From contig CAJUDU010000025.1 in NCBI GenBank assembly GCA_910584935.1, forward strand, positions 1-22,717: a DNA stretch of 22,717 nt. Direction: 5' to 3'. Origin of the DNA: an uncultured Butyricicoccus sp. GTDB taxonomy: Bacteria; Bacillota; Clostridia; Oscillospirales; Butyricicoccaceae. The notes beneath the pieces were generated by a model that searched no databases, was not told the DNA's origin, and saw only the letters and a list, made by a program, of their open reading frames with translations. The position numbers and the translations under genes are program-made. Position 1 is the stretch's first letter. Each line of letters starts with the position of its first letter. Shown here in pieces: positions 1-6,414 of this stretch.

Positions 1-220
1 GTATCATATTTCGATTGCATGTGATTTGAGAGGAGCTTTAATCAGTGGTTCCTTAATTTACGAAATATTTTTATGCGTCGCAATATATCGCAAAAATGTC
101 GATATCAAGGGGCGCATTTGCATTTTAAGGACGATTATGATGTGATGATTTCAGCGGATGGTGATTCCGACTGCAAGCTGGCAAAAAAATTCCCGCCTTT
201 ATTTTCCGTCCATATCGTGC
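1..220. other. upstream region without a recognised gene
   Basis: No gene can be supported here. A 50-codon ORF (73-225, plus strand, starting MRRNISQKC) has no clear Shine-Dalgarno sequence and resembles nothing I know. A second frame is open from the left edge to about 148 and could be the tail of a gene cut by the window. Both are unconvincing. The right end of this stretch carries the probable promoter of the flavoprotein gene. Confidence 0.3.
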
Positions 221-226
221 TATGAT
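198..226 (+). promoter_or_regulatory. predicted extended -10 promoter of the flavoprotein gene
   Basis: An extended -10 element, TG-C-TATGAT (TG at 218-219, hexamer 221-226), lies 45 bases before the ATG at 271. The hexamer 17 bases upstream, TTTATT (198-203), is a poor -35, which fits an extended -10 promoter. The transcript would start near 233. Confidence 0.5.
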
Positions 227-270
227 AAAATAGATATTTTTTATATACTATACTCATTGAGGTGACACAA

Positions 271-1137
271 ATGTCTAATGTTGTGATTGTGGGCGGCGGC
301 CCTGCCGGTATTTCTGCCGCATTATATACGGTTCGCGCCGGACTGGCAACAACAGTGATTCATACTGGCGTCAGTGCGCTGTGCAAAGCCCATGCAATTG
401 AAAATTATTATGGGTTTGCCTTACCTGTTTCCGGCGAAGCCCTTGCCATGTCCGGTTTGGAACAGGCAAGGCGGCTTGGCGTAACACTCATTCAAGATGA
501 AGTCACTGGCATCGGTTATGATGGGAAATTTTCGGTGCAGACTGTTTCCGGGCAATACCCAGCTGATTTTGTCATTCTGGCAACCGGTTCCCCACGTACT
601 GCGCCCCGTATCCCTGGGCTTAGTGAGCATGAAGGGGCTGGCGTCAGTTATTGCGCGGTATGCGACGCATTTTTTTACCGCGGCAAGCACGTTGCAGTGC
701 TTGGCGAAGGGGAATATGCTTTGCATGAAGTCGATGCGCTGCTGCCAGTTGTGCGTTCTGTTACCCTGCTGACCAATGGCAAAGAACCTGATATTGCGAT
801 CCCCCAGGATGTACAGCTGGATACCCGCGAAATCGCTGCCATTGAAGGGGAAACTGCTGTAGAACGCATCCGGTTCACGAGTGGCGGTGTTTTAGCTGCA
901 AATGGGGTATTTGTTGCATTTGGCGTGGCAGGCAGTGCTGAACTGGCACGGAAAGTTGGTGCGCTGACCCATGGCAACCGGATTGTGGTTGACCAGATGA
1001 TGGCAACCAATGTGCCGGGATTATATGCCTGCGGCGACTGCGCTGGCGGTATGCTGCAAATTTCCAAAGCAGTTTATGAAGGGGCGCTCGCTGGTACAGC
1101 CGTTGTCCATGCTGCCCGTGAAAAAGAAGCGGGTTAA
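271..1137 (+). CDS. thioredoxin-reductase-like flavoprotein, probably ferredoxin-dependent type (FFTR)
   Basis: A 288-residue FAD disulfide reductase. The N-terminal FAD-binding Rossmann motif is GGGPAG (residues 8-13). The redox-active pair is C128-A-V-C131, followed by DAFFYRG, and the C-terminal FAD motif is ACGDCAGG. True NADPH thioredoxin reductases carry GGGDSA and HRRxxxR in the central domain; here the sites read GEGEYA (145-150) and LLTNGKE, so NADPH binding is doubtful. Clostridial ferredoxin-dependent flavin thioredoxin reductases (FFTR) also lack these motifs and are about 290 residues, shorter than the usual 310-320. The likely role is passing electrons to thioredoxin disulfides, though no thioredoxin gene is adjacent. 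The ATG at 271 is preferred to the GTG at 262 because GAGGTGA sits just before it and the upstream GTG lies inside that site. Family is certain; electron donor is inferred. Confidence 0.85.
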   Translation: MSNVVIVGGGPAGISAALYTVRAGLATTVIHTGVSALCKAHAIENYYGFALPVSGEALAMSGLEQARRLGVTLIQDEVTGIGYDGKFSVQTVSGQYPADFVILATGSPRTAPRIPGLSEHEGAGVSYCAVCDAFFYRGKHVAVLGEGEYALHEVDALLPVVRSVTLLTNGKEPDIAIPQDVQLDTREIAAIEGETAVERIRFTSGGVLAANGVFVAFGVAGSAELARKVGALTHGNRIVVDQMMATNVPGLYACGDCAGGMLQISKAVYEGALAGTAVVHAAREKEAG

Positions 1138-1143
1138 GATTTC

Positions 1144-1163
1144 GGGAGGGGCAAGCCCCTCCC
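1144..1163 (+). terminator. GC-rich palindrome after the flavoprotein gene
   Basis: A perfect 8-bp stem, GGGAGGGG (1144-1151) with CCCCTCCC (1156-1163) and loop CAAG, starts 7 bases after the stop codon. No T-run follows directly; a T-rich stretch comes at 1184-1199. It may terminate transcription or may belong to the family of small G/C palindromes seen at 14355 and 22590. Confidence 0.45.
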
Positions 1164-1182
1164 CTATCATTGCCTGTATCCA

Positions 1183-1350
1183 TTATTTTTTTGTTTTTTG
1201 ATAAACGCCAAAAACAAGCAAAAAGCAGCCCAACAAACCGATAATCATCCGCCACACTATGCCAGGCACCATAAATACTGGTGGCAGCGGGCATATTGCA
1301 GCGAATATCAGAAAAATAATGCCCATCATGATTTGTGTGTTGTGGTTCAT
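1183..1350 (-). CDS. small membrane protein, 55 residues, unknown function
   Basis: A leftward ORF of 55 codons starting MNHNTQIMMG and ending QKTKK. The start is well supported: GGAGG lies 10 bases before the ATG. The protein has two hydrophobic stretches (about residues 9-29 and 31-49) separated by the short turn PG and ends in a basic tail, so it should be a two-helix membrane peptide with the C-terminus in the cytoplasm. It lies 57 bases downstream of the gene at 1408-1620 on the same strand and may share its transcript. I do not recognise a family. Its Lys-rich end overlaps the T-rich stretch near 1184. Confidence 0.65.
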   Translation of the reverse strand: MNHNTQIMMGIIFLIFAAICPLPPVFMVPGIVWRMIIGLLGCFLLVFGVYQKTKK

Positions 1351-1407
1351 GGCAAAAAACCTCCATCGCTTTTTATTTGTATTGCGGCTGTTTGATAAAC
1401 TGAACAG

Positions 1408-1620
1408 TTAAAAAATGTGTGCCCAATTGATTCCAGGATAAAACTTCCTTGTCCGGATAAAATATTCCACCGCCTTTATCCCCGATGCAATATCCCGCAC
1501 GGTAAAACATTTTTCAACCGGCGATTGACCGCCGCTTAATAATGGTGACAGTTCCTTTGTTTCCGCCTGTGTATCAAATGCCGGAATTGTTTCCTGTTTG
1601 GGGATGATTTCAAACCGCAT
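1408..1620 (-). CDS. small hypothetical protein, 70 residues
   Basis: A leftward ORF starting MRFEIIPKQE. An AAGGAG six bases before this ATG decides the start over an ATG seven codons upstream, which has no such site. The predicted protein is soluble, with a polar N-terminal half and an aromatic C-terminal third (EYFIRTRKFYPGINWAHIF). There is no signal peptide or known motif. It is divergent from nnrD with only 50 bases between the starts, and the small membrane-protein gene follows. Function unknown. Confidence 0.55.
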   Translation of the reverse strand: MRFEIIPKQETIPAFDTQAETKELSPLLSGGQSPVEKCFTVRDIASGIKAVEYFIRTRKFYPGINWAHIF

Positions 1621-1670
1621 GATTTTCTCCTTTTTATCCATTTATATTCATATCGGAAGGAGTTCCTCAG

Positions 1671-2543
1671 ATGTATACCATCACTGAAAAAGAAATCCAT
1701 AAGCTGCTTCCGCCCCGCTTGCCGGAAACCCATAAAAATGATTATGGGCGTGTGCTTGCCATCTGCGGCTGTAAAGGTTATACTGGCGCGGCTTATTTTG
1801 CCGCGCAAGGCGCGGTACGCACTGGCAGCGGCGTTGTCACCCTTGCTGTACCAGATGCCATTTATCCTATCCTGGCGGTTAAACTGAATGAACCTGTTGT
1901 TCAGCCCATGCCCTGTGACAGCACCGGGCATTTTTCGGCTGAAGCTATCCCCCGCCTGCTGTCCCTTGCCAGCCATGCTGATGCGCTGCTGATTGGCTGT
2001 TGGCTTGGGCGTTCCCCGGCGCTGGATGAATTGGTCTTTACTTTAATCCTCCATACTACCTGTCCTATGGTGATTGATGCAGACGGCATAAATGCGCTTG
2101 CCGGGCATATCCATATATTAAGGGAAGCAAAAGCATCCTGCATTTTAACCCCGCACAAAGGGGAATTTCAACGCATTTCCGGCAAAGCGCCTGCGCAGGC
2201 GGATGATTATGCCGCGGCATTTGCTGCACAAACCGGCTGCACCCTGCTGCTGAAAAGCCACCATACCTTAATTGCCGCACCTGATGGGCGACAATGCCGC
2301 AATCAAACCGGCAATGCCGGTATGGCAAAAGGCGGCAGCGGCGATGTTTTAGCAGGGATATTATTATCTTTGCTTGGGCAAGGGCTAAAGCCCTTTGACG
2401 CGGCTTGCGCCGGGGCATGGCTGCACGGCAGGGCTGGGGATCTTTGTGCCCAAACTTATGGTGAATATGGCATGACGCCCACAGATATGCTGGCCGCGCT
2501 GCCTGCTGCCATTGCCGGATTGGACGCCAAAAGGAGTGGATAA
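1671..2543 (+). CDS. nnrD: ADP-dependent NAD(P)H-hydrate dehydratase
   Basis: A 290-residue ribokinase-fold enzyme that repairs hydrated NAD(P)H (NADHX, NADPHX) to NAD(P)H using ADP as phosphate donor product of the kinase-like fold. The family signatures are present: GAVRTGSGVVTLAVP (47-61), DADGINAL (136-143), LTPHKGEF (159-166) and the nucleotide and catalytic loop GMAKGGSGDVLAGI (217-230) with D225. It is the stand-alone dehydratase; the epimerase domain (NnrE) often fused at the N-terminus is absent. One variation is GCWLGR (109-114) where GPGLGR is usual. GGAAGGAG lies 8 bases before the ATG. The lipoprotein gene follows at once, as in the acpS-nnrD-lipoprotein-alr clusters of many Firmicutes. 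Confidence 0.92.
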   Translation: MYTITEKEIHKLLPPRLPETHKNDYGRVLAICGCKGYTGAAYFAAQGAVRTGSGVVTLAVPDAIYPILAVKLNEPVVQPMPCDSTGHFSAEAIPRLLSLASHADALLIGCWLGRSPALDELVFTLILHTTCPMVIDADGINALAGHIHILREAKASCILTPHKGEFQRISGKAPAQADDYAAAFAAQTGCTLLLKSHHTLIAAPDGRQCRNQTGNAGMAKGGSGDVLAGILLSLLGQGLKPFDAACAGAWLHGRAGDLCAQTYGEYGMTPTDMLAALPAAIAGLDAKRSG

Positions 2544-2545
2544 CA

Positions 2546-3133
2546 CTGCGATTTTCTCAAAAAATCAAATCAGCTATTTGCATTGCCATGCTTTGTATGC
2601 TGGGCGGCTGTGACGGCAAAAATGTCAGCCCACTGGATGCCCGTATCCAGCAAACCTTTGCGGAACTGCCCAGCTTTACTGCTCAGGTGAATATTATTTC
2701 CTGCGCAGGGCAATCCCCGCTCGAATATGGTGGGCTTTATGAATACCAAAAAGAAGGCGCTGATACATTCACTTTAAAATCCCCTGAAGCGCTCAGTGGC
2801 ATTGGAATCCATATTTCTGGGGAAAAAGCGGATGAAATTTCCGTGCAATATGCGGAAACCGTTTTAGAACCCGGCTTGCCAGCCCAGCCAGGCATGACGC
2901 CAGCCGATGCCGTCCCTACCCTTTTGGATTTGCTGCGCAATGCCGCGCCGCAGGAAACCTGGGAAGAAACCATTGGCGGCGCAAAAATGGCGGCTGCCCG
3001 TTATGAAACGGATGACGGCAATCTGACTTATCAAATCTGGCTGACTCAGGAAAGCCTAAAACTTTCCTATGCGGAGTGTTACGCCGATGGCGAACGTGTT
3101 TTGCAAATTTCGTTTCGTGAATACCAAACCTGA
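2546..3133 (+). CDS. LolA-like lipoprotein, candidate GerS/YdcC relative
   Basis: A lipoprotein of about 195 residues. The first ATG in frame (2588) falls inside the hydrophobic part of the signal peptide. Reading upstream gives a complete signal sequence with the basic stretch RFSQKIK, a hydrophobic core and the lipobox LGGC. The only suitable start is CTG at 2546, nine bases after AGGAG (2532-2536); the nnrD stop lies at 2541-2543. The mature part, with alternating polar and hydrophobic stretches, fits the LolA-like beta half-barrel. Relatives in this gene neighbourhood include Bacillus YdcC and C. difficile GerS, which sits next to alr2 and is needed for cortex hydrolysis during germination. 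That assignment rests on position, size and fold impression, not on diagnostic residues. Confidence 0.7.
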   Translation: MRFSQKIKSAICIAMLCMLGGCDGKNVSPLDARIQQTFAELPSFTAQVNIISCAGQSPLEYGGLYEYQKEGADTFTLKSPEALSGIGIHISGEKADEISVQYAETVLEPGLPAQPGMTPADAVPTLLDLLRNAAPQETWEETIGGAKMAAARYETDDGNLTYQIWLTQESLKLSYAECYADGERVLQISFREYQT

Positions 3134-3147
3134 CAGGTTCCCTTTAT

Positions 3148-4068
3148 TTATCGGAAACTTGGGATAAAACTTTGCTGTGCGGCTTCGCCCTCCTGCAAAA
3201 AGCCGGAAAGCCCTAACGCAGAGAAATACTCCACAGCTTCCGCATATTCTGCGCCTGTCATGCGGCGGTTGATTTCCGGATATGCCTGCATATCCATCGG
3301 CGTATATTGCCGCATTAAGCTGACTGACACCTGTTCGCCCCAATATTCTGCGATATGCCGCAGGATTTGTTTGGTATCGCCCATTAGCCCAGGCAACATC
3401 AAATGCCGGATGATGACGCCACGTTTTAATAACCCATTTTCATCATATTGCTGTTTTCCAGTCTGCCGCAGCATTTCTGTAATGGCTTCATGGGCAATAT
3501 CAAAATAATCTGCCGCACTGGAATACTGCTCTGCATAATAGGTGCTGTAATATTTAAAATCCGGTAAATAAATATCAATCAGCCCATCCAGCAGCCGCAA
3601 AGTTTCCACCGATTCATACCCGCTGGTATTGAGCAGCATAGGAATATGAAGTCCGTTTTGCCGCGCCAGCGGGATGGCTTCCAGCAAATGCGGCGTATAA
3701 TGCGCCGCTGTCACAAGATTAATATTATGGGCGCCCTGCGCCTGCAATTGCAGAAAAATTTCTGCAAGCCCTTGGGCGCTGATGCGCCTGCCCGCCGCTT
3801 CGCGGCGGCTGATTCTCCGGTTTTGGCAAAATACACACCGTAAGGTACAATGCGAAAAAAATACTGTACCCGAACCATATGTGCCGGAAATTGGCAGTTC
3901 CTCCCATTGATGCAGCATGGCAAGGCTGATTTCCACCTGTGCGGACGCGCCGCAAAAACCTGTTTGCCCAGCTAGGCGGTTTATGCCGCATTGCCGCGGG
4001 CATAACCTGCAATCCTGATAATATGCCTGAAAATCCATAGGCATTTTTTCAGGCATTTGCCAAGGCAT
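3148..4068 (-). CDS. PflX-like radical SAM protein
   Basis: A 306-residue protein related to pyruvate-formate-lyase activating enzymes, of the uncharacterised PflX (COG1313) branch. The radical SAM motif is C74-TLR-C78-VF-C81 for the 4Fe-4S cluster that cleaves S-adenosylmethionine. Before it lies the family's other Cys set, C20-RL-C23-PRQ-C27 and GFC39, which could hold another metal site. The substrate is unknown, and no glycyl-radical enzyme is nearby. The start at 4068 is chosen because AAGGTG lies seven bases upstream; it overlaps the end of the macro-domain gene by 20 bases, which suggests translational coupling. It converges on the lipoprotein gene with 14 bases between the two stop codons. 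Confidence 0.85.
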   Translation of the reverse strand: MPWQMPEKMPMDFQAYYQDCRLCPRQCGINRLAGQTGFCGASAQVEISLAMLHQWEELPISGTYGSGTVFFSHCTLRCVFCQNRRISRREAAGRRISAQGLAEIFLQLQAQGAHNINLVTAAHYTPHLLEAIPLARQNGLHIPMLLNTSGYESVETLRLLDGLIDIYLPDFKYYSTYYAEQYSSAADYFDIAHEAITEMLRQTGKQQYDENGLLKRGVIIRHLMLPGLMGDTKQILRHIAEYWGEQVSVSLMRQYTPMDMQAYPEINRRMTGAEYAEAVEYFSALGLSGFLQEGEAAQQSFIPSFR

Positions 4069-4570
4069 CTTGATACACCTTACAGGTATGCGCATCAAAA
4101 CAAACCATGGTGACTTGTTCAATCTCTAGATAGGTTTCTAAGGCTTTATGGATTTCCGCAATGGCAATGCCTGCCGCCTGATCAACTGGGAAATGATATA
4201 CGCCTGTGCTGATGGAAGGGAACGCAATGGTTTTGCAGCCTTGTTTTGCGGCAAGTGCCATACAGTTACGGTAACAATTTGCCAATAATTCTGATTCATG
4301 TGCTGTGCCGCCGTGCCAAATCGGTCCCGGCGTATGGATGACATATTTTGCAGGCAAACGATACCCTTTGGTAATTTTGGCCTCGCCAGTATGGCAGCCA
4401 TTTAAGGTGCGGCATTCTTTTAGCAAATCCGGACCTGCCGCACGATGGATTGCACCATCCACGCCTCCGCCGCCTAATAACGATGTATTAGCAGCGTTGA
4501 CAATCGCATCCACTGCGTAATGGGTGATATCACCGCGCTCTATTTTAATTTTCGACAAGAACTTATCCAT
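4049..4570 (-). CDS. macro-domain protein, O-acetyl-ADP-ribose deacetylase type
   Basis: A 173-residue single macro domain of the YmdB class. It shows the ADP-ribose-binding signatures VNAANTSLLGGGGVDGAIH (24-42), with the conserved N25 and D38 used in deacetylation, and FPSISTGVYHFP for the phosphate loop. The YmdB class removes acetyl from O-acetyl-ADP-ribose made by sirtuins and can remove ADP-ribose from proteins. The ATG at 4570 follows AGGAGG. The radical SAM gene overlaps its 3' end and the membrane-protein gene lies 61 bases upstream, all leftward. Confidence 0.9.
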   Translation of the reverse strand: MDKFLSKIKIERGDITHYAVDAIVNAANTSLLGGGGVDGAIHRAAGPDLLKECRTLNGCHTGEAKITKGYRLPAKYVIHTPGPIWHGGTAHESELLANCYRNCMALAAKQGCKTIAFPSISTGVYHFPVDQAAGIAIAEIHKALETYLEIEQVTMVCFDAHTCKVYQDALANA

Positions 4571-4608
4571 TTTTTATTTTTCCTCCTATATCATATTTCT
4601 TTTTTCAT

Positions 4609-4625
4609 GCGGTCGGTCAGACCGC
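4609..4625. other. short hairpin between the membrane-protein and macro-domain genes
   Basis: GCGGTC (4609-4614) and GACCGC (4620-4625) form a 6-bp stem with a 5-base loop, next to six T residues on the plus strand. As a terminator it would act rightward, where no gene ends. In the leftward direction it lies between two co-oriented genes without a downstream T-run. It may be an RNA processing or stability element, or chance. Confidence 0.25.
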
Positions 4626-4631
4626 TGTTTT

Positions 4632-5150
4632 TTATCCTGCAAGCGGTTCCATCCAACCATCCTTTTCATAAAATATCCATGCGACAATTTTATGGTACGA
4701 ATAGCCCCGTGTTTCCCAACCCTGTGTTTCTGTCACAGCCAGATATTTTTTGCCATCAATATCCACAGTTTTTTCGTCCTGTATAGAAAATGCGAACCCT
4801 AAATATGCCAGTACGCTCATGTAAAAAATGCCAAACGCAAGGATTGCAATCCCAATCATACAGACAATCTTGGAAAGGATAAAATAAACCATCCGCCCTG
4901 TGGAACGCGCATTACCAAGCGGCTGCAAAAGGATGCTGCCAAACATCCAAACCAGCAAAGCAGGCACGCCAACCGCTGCAAGATACAGCAGGATATAAAA
5001 CCCACCAACGATAAAATTACGGCAGTATAGCCCCAGTTTTGCAGTGATAAACCCAACCGCGATACCAATGCCAACCAGCATAAACCCCAATAAAATATCT
5101 ATCATGATACATCTGCCAATGCGAGTGATTTTTTCACTAGCTGTATTCAT
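4632..5150 (-). CDS. integral membrane protein, unknown function
   Basis: A 172-residue protein with about three hydrophobic segments (roughly residues 16-38, 47-75 and 90-120) and a polar C-terminal part of about 50 residues (DEKTVDIDGKKYLAV and onward) that looks like a small folded domain. GGAGG lies about ten bases before the ATG at 5150, and a good promoter lies just upstream. It is the first gene of a likely leftward unit with the macro-domain and radical SAM genes. I do not recognise the family. Confidence 0.75.
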   Translation of the reverse strand: MNTASEKITRIGRCIMIDILLGFMLVGIGIAVGFITAKLGLYCRNFIVGGFYILLYLAAVGVPALLVWMFGSILLQPLGNARSTGRMVYFILSKIVCMIGIAILAFGIFYMSVLAYLGFAFSIQDEKTVDIDGKKYLAVTETQGWETRGYSYHKIVAWIFYEKDGWMEPLAG

Positions 5151-5173
5151 TCCAAAAATCCCTCCTGGGTTCC

Positions 5174-5202
5174 ATGATACCGCATTTCTGTTTTTTTGTC
5201 CA
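5174..5202 (-). promoter_or_regulatory. predicted promoter of the leftward membrane-protein unit
   Basis: On the minus strand TGGACA (5197-5202), a 17-base spacer and TATCAT (5174-5179) match the housekeeping consensus at five of six positions in each box. Transcription would begin near 5167, leaving a leader of under 20 bases that is mostly the Shine-Dalgarno site. Confidence 0.6.
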
Positions 5203-5245
5203 CCAAAGTTACACGTGAAAAGGGCGGATTTTCCGAGGGCAGCAT

Positions 5246-5274
5246 TTGACGCGCAAGCGAAAATGTGGTATGGT
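5246..5274 (+). promoter_or_regulatory. predicted promoter of the tyrosine recombinase gene
   Basis: TTGACG (5246-5251), a 17-base spacer and TATGGT (5269-5274), preceded by TG-G as an extended -10. The ATG at 5297 follows about 22 bases later. Confidence 0.6.
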
Positions 5275-5296
5275 GATATTTAAGGAGGGCTTCGCT

Positions 5297-6352
5297 ATGA
5301 AACGATACATTATCTCTGAATATGCTTATGACGCACCTCCCCTGTTGCGGGATTTCTTGGTGTACATTGCTACCATTAAGGGCAAATCCGAACAAACTGC
5401 CCATGAATACTTTCTTGACCTGCGTTTTTTCCTGCGTTATCTCAAACATTCCCGTGGGCTTGTGCCTGTCGATATGCCGTTTGAGGAAATTTCGATCCAT
5501 GATATTGATTTGCCATTCCTCAAATCCATCACCCTGTCTGATGTTTATGAATACCTTGGTTATATTGCCCAGGAACGCCCCCGCCAAAAAAACAGCGCCA
5601 CAACCGAATATGGTTTGTGTGCTTCTTCCCGTGCCCGGAAAGTTTCATCCATCCGCGCTTTTTTCAAATACTTAACCCATAAAGCTGCTGTGCTGGATAT
5701 CAACCCGGTTTCTGAACTGGATTCCCCTTCCCAGCCCAAAAAACTGCCGCGTTATCTCACCCTTGAGGATTCTGTTGCATTGTTGGAAAGTGTCAAAGGC
5801 CCCTATGCCGCTCGTGATTACTGTATTTTAACCCTGTTTTTAAACTGTGGGATGCGTGTATCCGAACTGGCAGGCATTAATATTTCAGATATCCAAAATG
5901 ATACCTTGCGCGTTGTGGGCAAAGGCAATAAAGAACGCACTATCTATCTGAATGACGCTTGTATGGAAGCCATTGACGCATATATACCAGAACGCATTGT
6001 GCCGCACCCAGCGGATAAAAATGCGTTTTTTACCAGTCGCAACCGCAACCGTATGAGTGTACAAACCATCAAATGGCTGGTGAAAAAGCATATCACTGCC
6101 GCAGGGCTTGACCCTTCCAAATATTCCGCGCATAAACTGCGCCATACCGCCGCAACCCTTATGTATCAAAATGGTGTGGATATTCGCACGTTACAGACGG
6201 TTTTAGGCCACCGCAGTGTGGATACTACCATGATTTATACCCATATCCGGGATGAGAATGTCCGTGCCGCCGCTTTAAACAATCCGCTCGCGCACGTTTC
6301 CCGGAAAAAATCCACCGCAAAACCAGAACCCATCCAAGAACCCGACGAGTGA
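5297..6352 (+). CDS. tyrosine recombinase of the XerC/XerD type
   Basis: A 351-residue site-specific recombinase. The N-terminal SAM-like DNA-binding domain spans about 15-130 and the catalytic domain about 150-320. The full active-site set is visible: R187 (NCGMRVSEL), K209 (VGKGNKER), H279 and R282 (HKLRHT), H305 (LGHRSV) and the nucleophile Y314 (IYTH). Bacterial XerC and XerD are about 300 residues; the extra length is a longer N-terminal domain and a polar tail. AAGGAGG before the ATG at 5297 decides the start over an in-frame codon at 5246, which lies in the promoter. With no integrase-linked genes or attachment repeats nearby, a housekeeping role in chromosome dimer resolution is more likely than a mobile-element role, but that is inference. 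Confidence 0.88.
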   Translation: MKRYIISEYAYDAPPLLRDFLVYIATIKGKSEQTAHEYFLDLRFFLRYLKHSRGLVPVDMPFEEISIHDIDLPFLKSITLSDVYEYLGYIAQERPRQKNSATTEYGLCASSRARKVSSIRAFFKYLTHKAAVLDINPVSELDSPSQPKKLPRYLTLEDSVALLESVKGPYAARDYCILTLFLNCGMRVSELAGINISDIQNDTLRVVGKGNKERTIYLNDACMEAIDAYIPERIVPHPADKNAFFTSRNRNRMSVQTIKWLVKKHITAAGLDPSKYSAHKLRHTAATLMYQNGVDIRTLQTVLGHRSVDTTMIYTHIRDENVRAAALNNPLAHVSRKKSTAKPEPIQEPDE

Positions 6353-6370
6353 TTTACATCAAAAAATACA

Positions 6371-6402
6371 AGCCCTGGCACTGCTTTTGCTGTGCCAGGG
6401 CT
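6371..6402. terminator. strong bidirectional terminator
   Basis: A perfect 11-bp stem, AGCCCTGGCAC (6371-6381) and GTGCCAGGGCT (6392-6402), with a 10-base loop. A T-containing stretch follows on the right and an A-run precedes on the left, so it can end both the recombinase transcript and the leftward transporter transcript, whose last gene stops at 6415. Confidence 0.85.
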
Positions 6403-6414
6403 TTGCTTTACCCT

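Noticed and set aside
875..1366. A 163-codon leftward frame across the end of the flavoprotein gene
   Set aside because: It is antisense to conserved flavoprotein sequence; the real leftward gene there is the 55-codon one in another frame, which has the Shine-Dalgarno site.
3120..3146. Terminator between the lipoprotein and radical SAM genes
   Set aside because: AACCT and AGGTT give only a 5-bp stem with a 3-base loop and no proper T-run.
4551..4557. 0A-box heptamer at the start of the macro-domain gene
   Set aside because: It lies inside the codons for Leu-Ser-Lys, downstream of the start, and not at a promoter.
5297..6352. The tyrosine recombinase as a mobile-element integrase
   Set aside because: No excisionase, attachment-site repeats, tRNA gene or phage genes are near; the protein looks like a Xer housekeeping enzyme.
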